DNA of 11,553 nt, taken from the NCBI GenBank assembly GCA_001871015.1, contig MNUO01000083.1, positions 1 to 11,553 of the forward strand, in the 5' to 3' direction. Made by a program: the position numbers and the translations under genes. Source of the DNA: Candidatus Desantisbacteria bacterium CG1_02_38_46. GTDB lineage: Bacteria > Desantisbacteria > UBA1551 > UBA1559. A model generated the notes under the pieces. It was not told the origin of the DNA. It ran no database searches and saw nothing but the letters and a program-made list of their open reading frames with translations. Below are positions 1 through 7,083 of the stretch, piece after piece. Each line of letters begins with the position of its first letter. Position 1 is the stretch's first letter.

Positions 1-142
1 TAAGAACCTCTTCGAGAACCTTGTTTTTCGCAAAATAAACGTCGTGGGTTGGTCAAAATAAGAACCTCTTCGAGAACCTTGTTTTTCGCAAAATAAACGT
101 CGTGGGTTGGTCAAAATAAGAACCTCTTCGAGAACCTTGTTT
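1..142. repeat. 58-bp tandem repeat, about 2.4 copies
   Basis: Two exact 58-bp copies (1-58 and 59-116) are followed by the first 26 bases of a third copy (117-142), after which the sequence diverges. Each unit contains the hexamer GAACCT twice. The period is not a multiple of three and no reading frame of note crosses the array, so it is not a coding repeat. The window opens exactly at a unit boundary, so the array probably continues to the left. Function is unknown; a replication-slippage array is the simplest reading. Confidence 0.9.
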
Positions 143-188
143 CCTCTTACAAAGCATACTCCTGTCGAAACTAAACAATCAAGTACGT

Positions 189-253
189 TGTCAGGTCTTG
201 ACAAATGACAAATATCAGGACTAAAGTCCTGAGTTACATGTCAAGACCTGACA
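189..253. repeat. Nested inverted-repeat element upstream of rho
   Basis: Perfect 15-bp inverted arms lie at 189-203 and 239-253. Each arm is itself a dyad, TGTCA-N5-TGACA. The middle holds a second perfect palindrome at 215-232 (TCAGGACT-AA-AGTCCTGA), which is the exact reverse complement of an 18-base core found again at 5075-5092. A tandem 7-mer TGACAAA x2 lies at 199-212. The element ends 6 bases before the rho Shine-Dalgarno sequence. It may be a miniature repetitive (REP- or MITE-like) element, a regulatory leader of rho, or both; the sequence alone does not decide. Confidence 0.8.
198..227 (+). promoter_or_regulatory. Possible sigma70-type promoter for rho operon
   Basis: TTGACA (198-203) is a perfect -35 consensus. 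It is followed after 18 bases by TAAAGT (222-227), a 4/6 match to the -10 consensus. The spacing is acceptable but long and the -10 is weak. Both boxes lie inside the nested inverted repeat, so the TTGACA match may be a by-product of the TGTCA-N5-TGACA dyad. If real, transcription would start near 235 and give a short leader of about 35 bases. Confidence 0.3.
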
Positions 254-269
254 CCTAGTGGAGGTGGAA

Positions 270-1538
270 ATGGATATTGCGGAGTTACAGAATAAAACTG
301 TTCCTGAATTAAATGAGATAGGCAGGCAATTGAACGTTGGCGGCTTGAGCGGGATGAAAAAACAGGATTTAATTTTTAAGATTCTTCAGGCACAGATTGA
401 AAAGGAAGGATTCCTGTTTGGAGAGGGAGTGCTTGAGATTTTACCTGACGGATACGGATTTTTACGTTCCACGAATTACAATTATCTCCCCAGTCCTGAC
501 GATATTTATGTTTCTCCTTCACAAATAAGAAAATTTGGGTTACGCACTGGCGATACGGTCTCTGGGCAGGTTCGTCCACCAAAGGAAGGCGAAAAGTTCT
601 TTGCACTTTTACGGGTAGAAGCAGTGAATTATGAAAATCCAGAACTTGCAGGCGAGCATCCTCTTTTTGACAACCTGACTCCCCTCTATCCACAGGGGCA
701 CATTGTGCTTGAGAGAGAACCAAATGAACTATCAATGAGGATAATGGACCTGATTACACCGATAGGAAAAGGACAGAGGGGATTGATAGTTGCTGCGCCC
801 AGGACCGGCAAAACTATTTTGCTGCAAAAGATTGCAAACAGCATTACAGTGAATCATCCCGAGATAAAACTTATAGTCCTGCTCATTGATGAAAGACCCG
901 AAGAAGTCACTGATATGCAACGTTCGGTGAATGCCGAGGTTATTTATTCCACCTTTGATGAGAAACCCGAGCGTCATGTTCAGGTTGCAGATATGGTGAT
1001 GGAGAAAGCGAAGAGACTTGTTGAATACAAGAAGGATGTCGTTATCCTGTTAGATAGTATCACAAGACTTGCGCGGGCACATAATCAGGTGGTTCCCTCA
1101 AGTGGTAAAGTTTTATCAGGAGGGCTTGATTCTAATGCTCTTCATCGCCCAAAAAGATTTTTTGGCTCTGCACGTAACATAGAAGAAGGAGGTAGCTTAA
1201 CTGTGCTTGCCACAGCTTTAATTGAGACAGGCAGTCGTATGGATGATGTAATATTTGAGGAGTTTAAGGGAACCGGAAACATGGAGTTACAACTTATCCG
1301 TCAACTTGCAGATCGACGAGTCTTTCCAGCAATTGATATAAACCGCTCTGGCACAAGGAAGGAAGAATTGCTATTTTCTGAGGAGATATTGAATAAAGTT
1401 TGGGTTCTTCGCAAAGTCCTTAATTCTCTTAACCCGGTTGAGGCAATGGAACTGTTAGTGGAGAAGATAAAAAGGACAAAGAGCAACAAAGAGTTTTTAG
1501 GTTCAATGATTAATTCTAATAAACAGGGGGGGACATGA
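270..1538 (+). CDS. rho: Transcription termination factor Rho
   Basis: Hexameric RNA-dependent ATPase/helicase that loads on untranslated RNA and releases RNA polymerase. Residues 1-45 form the Rho N-terminal helical region, followed by the cold-shock-type RNA-binding domain (about 48-120, with the [16 protein letters not shown] signature). The P-loop reads APRTGKT (K181, T182), the Walker B strand ends at D262 ([14 protein letters not shown]), and the Q-loop/R-loop segments SSGKVLSGG and [11 protein letters not shown] are present, so all catalytic parts look intact. The length of 422 aa is typical. The ATG at 270 is chosen over the in-frame GTG at 258 because GGAGG (260-264) sits 5 bases before it and because Rho proteins commonly begin MDIAEL-like. 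The stop overlaps the rpmE start by 4 bases. Confidence 0.98.
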   Translation: MDIAELQNKTVPELNEIGRQLNVGGLSGMKKQDLIFKILQAQIEKEGFLFGEGVLEILPDGYGFLRSTNYNYLPSPDDIYVSPSQIRKFGLRTGDTVSGQVRPPKEGEKFFALLRVEAVNYENPELAGEHPLFDNLTPLYPQGHIVLEREPNELSMRIMDLITPIGKGQRGLIVAAPRTGKTILLQKIANSITVNHPEIKLIVLLIDERPEEVTDMQRSVNAEVIYSTFDEKPERHVQVADMVMEKAKRLVEYKKDVVILLDSITRLARAHNQVVPSSGKVLSGGLDSNALHRPKRFFGSARNIEEGGSLTVLATALIETGSRMDDVIFEEFKGTGNMELQLIRQLADRRVFPAIDINRSGTRKEELLFSEEILNKVWVLRKVLNSLNPVEAMELLVEKIKRTKSNKEFLGSMINSNKQGGT

Positions 1539-1771
1539 AAGAGGGAATACACCCAAAATATGAACTGACAACAATAACCTGTGCTTGTGGTAATGTAATT
1601 CAGACGAGATCCACGAAGAAAAACATTCATGTAGAAATATGTTCAAAATGCCACCCGTTCTTTACTGGCAAGCAAAAATTGGTAGATACTGCTGGTAGAG
1701 TGGAGAGGTACAAGAGAAAGTATAAAAAGAAGGAGGCTGATACTGAAAGTGCAGAGAAAACAAGTGCATAA
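1535..1771 (+). CDS. rpmE: 50S ribosomal protein L31, zinc-binding type
   Basis: Small protein of the large ribosomal subunit. The start [10 protein letters not shown], the C16-A-C18 pair and the C36-S-K-C39 pair followed by HPFFTGKQK mark the zinc-containing (C+) form of L31; the four cysteines would bind one zinc. The family usually ends soon after the V-D-T-x-G-R-V motif; here a Lys-rich then acidic tail (residues about 60-78) is added. Its ATG overlaps the rho stop in an ATGA junction and a run of seven G (1526-1532) serves as the ribosome binding site, so translation is probably coupled to rho. The rho-rpmE pairing is common in bacteria, often with prfA next, which is absent here. Confidence 0.97.
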   Translation: MKEGIHPKYELTTITCACGNVIQTRSTKKNIHVEICSKCHPFFTGKQKLVDTAGRVERYKRKYKKKEADTESAEKTSA

Positions 1772-3008
1772 GAAAATTTCCATACTTTTTTTGATATTTT
1801 TTTCATTGTCTGTACCCCCCCGTCTTGCTGTCGCAAGACAGCAGGGGGTGCTAATTGCACAGCAGAGCAAGGAACTTGAAGAGAGCAAGAAAAGACTGTT
1901 GCAGATTCAACAGCAAATTAACGAGGAAAAGGAAAGAGAAGAGAAGGTGAGGGTAGCCGAAAGGAAAGAAAAGCAGGCATTGGAAACTGTAAATAAGAAT
2001 CTTGTAAAAACTGAGGGAGAGCTGAAAAAGTATAAAAATAAAATTTTTTCTACGAAGAAAAATTTAAAAATTGCCGAGATAGATTTAAAAAAGAAAGAAA
2101 GGGATTTTCGCGATTACCAGGATTTACTCGCTGGACGTATATCTGCATTTTTCAGAAATATTTTCTTCCCTCTGAGTCAATTGGACGAAATTGAACAGGA
2201 TGCCAGGAATCCATTGAGGAAATATCTAAATTCTCTCTCCTCAGACTGTATCTTGCTTTACAGTGCCATGGACTTAGGAAGGGAATTAAAGGTTTTCGGT
2301 GTTTTCGCCAGTGAGAATGCTGATCTTATCCGGGAGACAGAATTTCAAAAGAAGACAATCGAGGATAAAAAGAAGACATTAAAAACAGAAGAAGTTAAAT
2401 TAACTCGCGTGAAAGTTGTAAAGGAAAAAGAGAAACAGGAATTAGAATCTAAAAAAAAGGAGAAGGAAGTTTCTATATCCAGGGCAAAGGCTGAATTAAA
2501 AAAGTCTCAGAGAAAACAGGAACAATTGAGAAAAACTGCAAGGGAACTTGAAGCAATGATTAAGAGACTTGCAGCCCAAAAAGGTGTGCCTCCGGAAGTC
2601 TTAAAAAAAGAGGCGATGCTGTTCGAGAAGGATAAAGATAATCTTCCCTGGCCTGTTTCCAGGGGAAAAGTAGTTAGTTATTTTGGATGGACATCTACCC
2701 AGCAATATACAGCTTCCATATTTAATCCTGGAATTGGCATAGAAGTTAGCGGAAATGAAAATGTGTACGCGGTGAGTAAAGGTAAAGTTATGTACAGCGA
2801 CTCGTTCCGCAGTTATGGAAAAACTATAATTATTGACCATGGAGGAGGATATTGTAGCGTGTATAGCGGGCTTGATAAAATTTCAGTGAAAACAGGTCAA
2901 GAAATGAAGAGTGGAGAAATAATTGGCAGTATTTCATCAAACATGCATTTTGAAATGCGTAAGGATGCAAAAGCAATTGACCCGTTAGAATGGCTTAAAA
3001 ACAAATAA
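1749..3008 (+). CDS. EnvC-like murein hydrolase activator, degenerate LytM domain
   Basis: Exported coiled-coil protein ending in an M23/LytM fold. Residues 1-29 look like a signal peptide (basic start, hydrophobic 10-22, AVA at 27-29). Long Lys/Glu-rich coiled coils span about 40-128 and 190-285, separated by a less charged segment. The LytM domain is at about 299-419. Positions expected to hold zinc ligands are changed: the HxGxD motif reads N326-P-G-I-G330, the YxHL motif reads Y372-S-G-L, and HxH reads N398-M-H400. The domain is therefore probably not a peptidase, like E. coli EnvC, which activates amidases at the division septum. The 419-aa length fits EnvC. The start is GTG 1749, 12 bases after AGGAGG (1731-1736), overlapping rpmE by 23 bases; GTG 1764 is an alternative. 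The gene pairs with the downstream CtpA protease, as in many proteobacteria. Confidence 0.88.
   Translation: MQRKQVHKKISILFLIFFSLSVPPRLAVARQQGVLIAQQSKELEESKKRLLQIQQQINEEKEREEKVRVAERKEKQALETVNKNLVKTEGELKKYKNKIFSTKKNLKIAEIDLKKKERDFRDYQDLLAGRISAFFRNIFFPLSQLDEIEQDARNPLRKYLNSLSSDCILLYSAMDLGRELKVFGVFASENADLIRETEFQKKTIEDKKKTLKTEEVKLTRVKVVKEKEKQELESKKKEKEVSISRAKAELKKSQRKQEQLRKTARELEAMIKRLAAQKGVPPEVLKKEAMLFEKDKDNLPWPVSRGKVVSYFGWTSTQQYTASIFNPGIGIEVSGNENVYAVSKGKVMYSDSFRSYGKTIIIDHGGGYCSVYSGLDKISVKTGQEMKSGEIIGSISSNMHFEMRKDAKAIDPLEWLKNK
1812..1851. repeat. Palindromic element inside the envC-like gene
   Basis: A 40-base palindrome with outer arms ACCCCC (1814-1819) and GGGGGT (1844-1849) and an inner stem that can pair two ways: GTCTTGC-TGTC-GCAAGAC (1822-1839) or TGCTGTC-GCAA-GACAGCA (1826-1843, a GNRA-type loop). 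It is read in frame as residues 22-34 ([13 protein letters not shown]), the end of the signal peptide. Its plan, GTACCCCC then stem, 4-base loop, stem, AxCA, GGGG(G)T, matches the hairpin at 4484-4518 although the inner stem sequences differ. Confidence 0.7.
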
Positions 3009-3021
3009 AAAAGGAGGATGG

Positions 3022-4476
3022 ATGTTTACTAAGAAAAAGAGAATATTCTGGATTGTTACAGGGCTTGTGTTATTGAGTTTTTACATGGGGGTATTTATTA
3101 CAAAAGCGCAGCAACCTTCAGGTGATCTTTTTGGAAATCTGCGCTTGTTTTCAGAAGTATTATCCCTTCTAAAAAACCAGTATGTTGAGGAAGTTGACAC
3201 TCAGAAATTAATTTACGGTGCTATTAAGGGAATGCTTGCTTCTCTTGATGACCCTCATACACATTTTATGGAACCCCAGGAATATAAAAATTTACAGGTG
3301 GAGACGCAAGGGGCCTTCGGTGGTCTTGGGATTGAGATTGATTTAGAGCCACTTACCAAACAATTGATTGTTGTTGCTCCAATAGAAGGTACTCCTGCTG
3401 AGCGGGCAGGTATAAAAGCAGGGGACAAAATTATTGAGATTGAGGGAAAATCTACTGTTGGAATTACGCTGAGGGAAGCAGTTAATAAATTGCGAGGTCC
3501 AAAAGGAACTACTGTTAGAATTACCATAAAGAGGGAAGGCGTAGAGGAACCGCTCTATTTTACAATTACCAGGGATGTAATAAAACTCAAGGCGGTAAAA
3601 TCTGTGTGCATGCTTGATGGAAATATAGGGTATCTGCGCATTACTACCTTTAATCAAAATGTTGGAAGAGAATTGGACGAAGCATTGAATTCTCTGGAAA
3701 GTCGGGGTATGAAGGGTTTAATATTAGATATGCGCAATAATCCAGGAGGATTACTGGAACAGGCAGTAGAAGTTGCAAATAAATTCATTTCCAGTGGAGT
3801 AATTGTTTCAACGAAAGGTCGCTCTCACCAGGAGACAAAATATTTTGCCCGCCCGGAATCTACCCATCGCTATTTCCCTCTAATTGTACTTGTAAATAAA
3901 GGTAGTGCCAGTGCTTCTGAGATTGTGACAGGAGCAATAAAGGACAATAAGAGGGGATTGGTTCTGGGTGCACGGACTTTTGGCAAGGGTTCGGTTCAGA
4001 GTGTAGTTCAGCTCGAGGAAGGAGCAGGTGTAGCCATCACTACAGCAAAATATTATACTCCGAGCGGAACCTGTATTCAGGATACAGGTATTTTTCCAGA
4101 TATTGAGGTGGAGGATACTTTAATTTCAAAAGATATGGAAGAGAATGAACTCCTGTATATACTCAAGAGAAATAACTGTTTCATAACCTTTGCGCAGAAC
4201 AAAGGAAAGATGCAGCCAGGCGAATTCAATTTAGATGATGCCGGAATAAACCTCTTTTCTGAAATTTTGAAGGGGAAAAATATTGATTTCACCCGTCAAA
4301 AATTAGTCAAATATAAAGGGACAATTGAAAGGGAAATAAGGGTGGAGCTCGCTCGTCTAACCAGCGAAGAACAGGCGCTGCAAGTCTTGCTTTCTCTTGA
4401 CCCCATTGTGAAAAGAGCTCTTGACTTGATGAAAGGAGTAGAACTGCTTAAAGTAGTTTCAAGCGAAACCAGATGA
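3022..4476 (+). CDS. ctpA: C-terminal processing peptidase, S41 family (CtpA/Prc type)
   Basis: Membrane-anchored periplasmic serine protease that trims or degrades exported proteins from their C-termini. Residues 9-26 form an N-terminal membrane anchor. A PDZ domain (about 97-172, with GGLGIEI and ERAGIKAGDKIIEI) gates substrate access. The S41 core contains the LDMRNNPGG strand-turn (235-243), catalytic S297 in GSASASEI, K322 exactly 25 residues later in TFGKGSVQ, and E300 and Q326 at the expected offsets, so the Ser-Lys dyad is intact. A C-terminal region of about 115 residues follows; such extensions occur in longer members. AAGGAGG (3011-3017) lies 4 bases before the ATG, 13 bases after the EnvC-like gene. 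EnvC-CtpA neighbours suggest joint control of septal peptidoglycan hydrolysis; the actual substrate cannot be read from the sequence. Confidence 0.95.
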   Translation: MFTKKKRIFWIVTGLVLLSFYMGVFITKAQQPSGDLFGNLRLFSEVLSLLKNQYVEEVDTQKLIYGAIKGMLASLDDPHTHFMEPQEYKNLQVETQGAFGGLGIEIDLEPLTKQLIVVAPIEGTPAERAGIKAGDKIIEIEGKSTVGITLREAVNKLRGPKGTTVRITIKREGVEEPLYFTITRDVIKLKAVKSVCMLDGNIGYLRITTFNQNVGRELDEALNSLESRGMKGLILDMRNNPGGLLEQAVEVANKFISSGVIVSTKGRSHQETKYFARPESTHRYFPLIVLVNKGSASASEIVTGAIKDNKRGLVLGARTFGKGSVQSVVQLEEGAGVAITTAKYYTPSGTCIQDTGIFPDIEVEDTLISKDMEENELLYILKRNNCFITFAQNKGKMQPGEFNLDDAGINLFSEILKGKNIDFTRQKLVKYKGTIEREIRVELARLTSEEQALQVLLSLDPIVKRALDLMKGVELLKVVSSETR

Positions 4477-4483
4477 GCAGGGA

Positions 4484-4518
4484 GTACCCCCAGTTTCTCA
4501 CGAAACTAACAGGGGTAC
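4484..4518. repeat. Hairpin element directly upstream of mcsA
   Basis: Outer arms GTACCCC (4484-4490) and GGGGTAC (4512-4518) enclose an inner stem AGTTTC-TCAC-GAAACT (4492-4507); the unpaired bases are C4491 and AACA 4508-4511. The element starts 7 bases after the ctpA stop and ends 2 bases before the GGAGAG ribosome binding site of mcsA. There is no T-run, so it is not a typical intrinsic terminator. In plan it matches the palindrome at 1812-1851. It could stabilise the 3' end of the upstream mRNA, influence mcsA translation, or simply be an inserted repeat. Confidence 0.8.
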
Positions 4519-4530
4519 ATGGAGAGAAAG

Positions 4531-5034
4531 ATGTTATGTGAGGTTTGTAAAAAGGAAGAGGCAAACGTTCATTTCACTACTGTAATAAACGGGGAAGTGA
4601 CCAAGATGAACATTTGTGAATCCTGTGCTGAGGAAAAAGGGATAGGGGGAATTTCATTTTCCAAGGGGGTCCTTTCGGGTTTTCCAGATTTTGCGGTTGG
4701 TGAACTTCTGGCGGAGTTGAAGGATTTTGAAATTGCATCCGGGGAGGAAAAGCTCAAATGTACCAATTGTGGTTTATCCTATCACGACTTCAAACGCATT
4801 GGACGACTTGGGTGTAGCGAATGTTACAAAGCATTCCGGGCAGACCTTATTCCTCTTTTGAATCGGATTCATGGAGAATCAGAACATAGAGGAAAGATGC
4901 CATCACAATTCAATAAAAGAAAAGAGTTGTTTTCCCTGCAAAAGGAATTGCAGGAAGCAATAGCCATAGAAGAATATGAAAGAGCGGCACATCTCAGAGA
5001 TAAAATTCGCGCCATTAAGAAAAATCAGACCTGA
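4531..5034 (+). CDS. mcsA: McsA-like zinc-finger and UVR-motif protein, activator of McsB
   Basis: In Bacillus, McsA binds and stimulates the protein-arginine kinase McsB in protein quality control. Four CxxC pairs are visible: C3/C6, C29/C32, C77/C80 and C95/C98, enough for two zinc sites. A UVR motif (about 132-165, ending in EEYERAAHLRDKIRAIKK) closes the 167-aa protein, as in McsA. The ATG at 4531 (MLCEVC) is preferred over ATG 4519 because GGAGAG (4521-4526) lies 4 bases upstream and family members begin with a short residue run before the first Cys; the earlier ATG would sit on the edge of a hairpin. mcsB follows after a 91-base gap filled by repeats. No ctsR repressor gene and no clpC lie nearby. 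Confidence 0.93.
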   Translation: MLCEVCKKEEANVHFTTVINGEVTKMNICESCAEEKGIGGISFSKGVLSGFPDFAVGELLAELKDFEIASGEEKLKCTNCGLSYHDFKRIGRLGCSECYKAFRADLIPLLNRIHGESEHRGKMPSQFNKRKELFSLQKELQEAIAIEEYERAAHLRDKIRAIKKNQT

Positions 5035-5093
5035 AGGTCCGTAGCTCAGGGCTTTAGCCCTGACCTGCTGTGATTCAGGACTTTAGTCCTGAA
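5028..5093. repeat. Three consecutive palindromes between mcsA and mcsB
   Basis: Three perfect dyads follow each other: GACCT-GA-AGGTC (5028-5039, containing the mcsA stop codon), TCAGGGCT-TT-AGCCCTGA (5046-5063) and TTCAGGACT-TT-AGTCCTGAA (5074-5093). The last two are variants of one unit with compensated stem changes (GGGCT/AGCCC versus GGACT/AGTCC). The third contains, in reverse complement, the palindrome found at 215-232 upstream of rho. There is no T-run after any of them. They look like REP-type dispersed repeats; a role in stabilising the mcsA mRNA end or in partial termination is possible. The remaining bases to the mcsB start (5094-5125) show only a weak purine-rich ribosome binding site, AAAAAGAGA. 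Confidence 0.85.
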
Positions 5094-5125
5094 GGTTGTA
5101 GATAACTTTAGCTATTAAAAAGAGA

Positions 5126-6181
5126 ATGGAAATTAAAGAATTAATTAATCATCAGGCGAAATGGCTCAATGGAGAAGGTCTTTTTGCTCATATTGTCATT
5201 TCTAGCAGGATAAGATTGGCGAGAAACTTAAAAGACATTCCCTTTCCACACAGGGCTAAGCCATCTGATTTAGAGAAGGTTTTTTCATTGATAGAGGATG
5301 CATTAGGGAGGGATAAATCCCTCAGTGATTGGGGGGTTTTAATTCTGAATAGCCTTTCATCCATTGAAAGACAATTTTTGTTTGAGAGGCACTTGATAAG
5401 TATAGAACACACTCAAAAAGAGAATAAGCCAAAGTTTGTTGTTATCAATAAAGATGAGACTGTAAGTATAATGATAAATGAAGAAGACCATCTCCGTATT
5501 CAAGTCCTTTATTCAGGTTTAGAATTGAGAAGGACATGGGAATTGATAGACCGGATAGACTCAGAACTCAGCGAGCACTTGAATTATGCTTTTTCTCAAG
5601 AGTTTGGCTATCTGACTTCCTGTCCTACAAATACGGGAACAGGTATGCGAGCCTCAGTCCTTATGCATCTTCCTGCGCTGGTCAAACAAGGTGAAATTAA
5701 TAATCTGATAAAAGATATTTCACGAAGGGGATTGGTCGTGAGGGGATTTTATGGTGAGGGTACAAAACCACAGGCTTCTTTCTTTCAAATTTCCAATCAG
5801 CTAACCCTGGGTTTAACAGAAGAGGAGATAATTGATAATATTGAAAAGGTCTCCACGCAAATTGTTATTCAGGAGGAGAAGGCAAGGTCCCGGTTATTGA
5901 ATGAAGATAAAAGAAAAATTAAATATAGTGTTGAACTTTCATACGGGATGCTGAAAAATGGACATATATTTTCTTCTCGAGAAGCAATGAATCTACTTTC
6001 AGAAATCAGGATGAGCACATGTTTGAAATTGATTCCAGAAATTAAATTATCTTTACTCAACGAGTTGTTATTGTTGATCGGGCCTGCCCACCTGCAACTG
6101 ATGGAAGGTAGAAAATTGGATGCGTTAATCAGGGATTCAAAGAGGGCATTACTTTTACGCAAAAAATTAACTAAACAATGA
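5126..6181 (+). CDS. mcsB: Protein arginine kinase McsB
   Basis: Phosphagen-kinase-fold enzyme that phosphorylates arginine residues of proteins; in Bacillus the pArg mark directs them to ClpCP. Visible signatures are SSRIRLAR (26-33, nucleotide-binding arginines), NEEDHLR (118-124), CPTNTGTGMRAS (166-177) with the conserved active-site-region C166, RGFYGEG with E211, and QISNQLTLG (221-229). The C-terminal RDxxRA motif (R336-D337-S-K-R340-A341), used by McsB to recognise phospho-arginine, is intact. The length of 351 aa is normal. Translation starts at ATG 5126 with a weak ribosome binding site; the end overlaps holB in an ATGA junction. A pArg-dependent ClpC and a pArg phosphatase (YwlE type) are not in this window. 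Confidence 0.97.
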   Translation: MEIKELINHQAKWLNGEGLFAHIVISSRIRLARNLKDIPFPHRAKPSDLEKVFSLIEDALGRDKSLSDWGVLILNSLSSIERQFLFERHLISIEHTQKENKPKFVVINKDETVSIMINEEDHLRIQVLYSGLELRRTWELIDRIDSELSEHLNYAFSQEFGYLTSCPTNTGTGMRASVLMHLPALVKQGEINNLIKDISRRGLVVRGFYGEGTKPQASFFQISNQLTLGLTEEEIIDNIEKVSTQIVIQEEKARSRLLNEDKRKIKYSVELSYGMLKNGHIFSSREAMNLLSEIRMSTCLKLIPEIKLSLLNELLLLIGPAHLQLMEGRKLDALIRDSKRALLLRKKLTKQ

Positions 6182-7083
6182 ATGCATTAGATAAAATAAA
6201 AAATCAGAATTTAGCAAGCAGAATCCTGAAGGGAATTTTGAAAACCGGGCGCATAGCAAATACCTATCTTTTCACCGGGCTTCAGGGAACCGGTAAGAAA
6301 TTTGCTGCCATACAATTTGCCAAAGCACTTAATTGTCCGAATGGAGGATGTGAACAGTGTCCCTCCTGTATTAAAATTGGAGAATTTTCTCATCCCGATG
6401 TTCATATAATTACTCCTGAATTAAATAAGGATTCTATTCTCGTTGACCAGATGAGAAATATGCAAAGGGAGGCATATCTAAAACCTTTCATTGCAAGGTT
6501 TAAAGTCTATATTATTGAAGAGGCTGGGAATATGACCGAGGAAGCCGCAAATAGTCTGCTAAAGATTCTGGAGGAGCCACCGGTTGATACTGTATTTATT
6601 CTAACAACCTCAAGCCCGCAGGATATTCTTCCTACAATTATATCCCGGTGTCAGATGGTCCGGTTTACTACTAAATCTAAGACTGACCTTGCCCATCTAC
6701 CTGGCAGTCACGGGGTGGAAAAAGTAGAAAAAGTTCTTTCATTAATAGAATTATGCAAAATCTTACAGATATTCAGAGAAGTAAAGAATTTAGCCTCGAA
6801 TAAAGAGGATGCAGAGGAGATTGTGGATTTTCTTGCGTTATGGTATCGTGATATCCTTCTCCTGAAAGAGAAAGATGAAGAATTTCTTATTTTCAAGGAT
6901 AGAATGGAACAACTCAGGGATATGGAGAAGAAATTATCTGAAGATTTCTTATTCCAGGTCTTCAGGGATATATTGCAGGCAAGACATTTGCTTGCAAGAA
7001 ATGTAAGTCCCAGACTTACTCTCGAATCATTATTCTTGAAGTTTGGAGAAAAAAATGGCCGAGGTTATTGGAATAAAACTTAA
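6178..7083 (+). CDS. holB: DNA polymerase III subunit delta prime
   Basis: Clamp-loader subunit of the replicative polymerase. The AAA+ fold is seen in the P-loop-like GLQGTGKK (34-41), where the usual final Ser/Thr is Lys, in IIEEAGNMTEEAANSLLKILEEPP (112-135) in place of the DE-box helix, and in the SRC arginine-finger motif (157-159). A four-cysteine zinc module (C53, C58, C61, C64) precedes HPDVH. The altered P-loop and DE box suggest no ATPase activity, as expected for delta prime rather than the DnaX tau/gamma motor. At 301 aa it is shorter than the E. coli protein. The ATG overlaps the mcsB stop by 4 bases, and the 3' end overlaps ricT by 29 bases. The holB-ricT adjacency is the same as holB-yaaT in Bacillus subtilis, which supports both calls. 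Confidence 0.93.
   Translation: MNALDKIKNQNLASRILKGILKTGRIANTYLFTGLQGTGKKFAAIQFAKALNCPNGGCEQCPSCIKIGEFSHPDVHIITPELNKDSILVDQMRNMQREAYLKPFIARFKVYIIEEAGNMTEEAANSLLKILEEPPVDTVFILTTSSPQDILPTIISRCQMVRFTTKSKTDLAHLPGSHGVEKVEKVLSLIELCKILQIFREVKNLASNKEDAEEIVDFLALWYRDILLLKEKDEEFLIFKDRMEQLRDMEKKLSEDFLFQVFRDILQARHLLARNVSPRLTLESLFLKFGEKNGRGYWNKT

Noticed and set aside
1-142. CRISPR array
   Set aside because: The whole 58-bp unit, not only a repeat part, is identical between copies; there are no variable spacers and no cas genes in the window.
258-269. GTG 258 as rho start
   Set aside because: It overlaps the GGAGG that fits ATG 270, and it adds four residues (MEVE) before the typical Rho N-terminus.
376-735. 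Reverse-strand frames inside rho, ctpA, mcsB and other genes
   Set aside because: They are antisense to strongly conserved genes, and I saw no ribosome binding site or recognisable motif supporting them.
4484-4518. Rho-independent terminator
   Set aside because: The hairpin is strong but is followed by ATGGAGAGAAAG, with no T-run in either direction close enough.
4519-4530. ATG 4519 as mcsA start
   Set aside because: It sits at the edge of the hairpin and lacks a well-placed ribosome binding site; GGAGAG at 4521 serves ATG 4531, which gives the family-like start MLCEVC.
5036-5100. tRNA gene, because GTAGCTCAGG resembles a D-arm consensus
   Set aside because: The following bases form two simple palindromes; no anticodon arm, no T-arm (GTTCGAATC-like) and no acceptor stem pairing can be drawn.
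6178-7083. DnaX (tau/gamma) instead of HolB
   Set aside because: The protein is only 301 aa, the P-loop ends in KK, the DE box is altered, and it sits directly before ricT as holB does in Bacillus.
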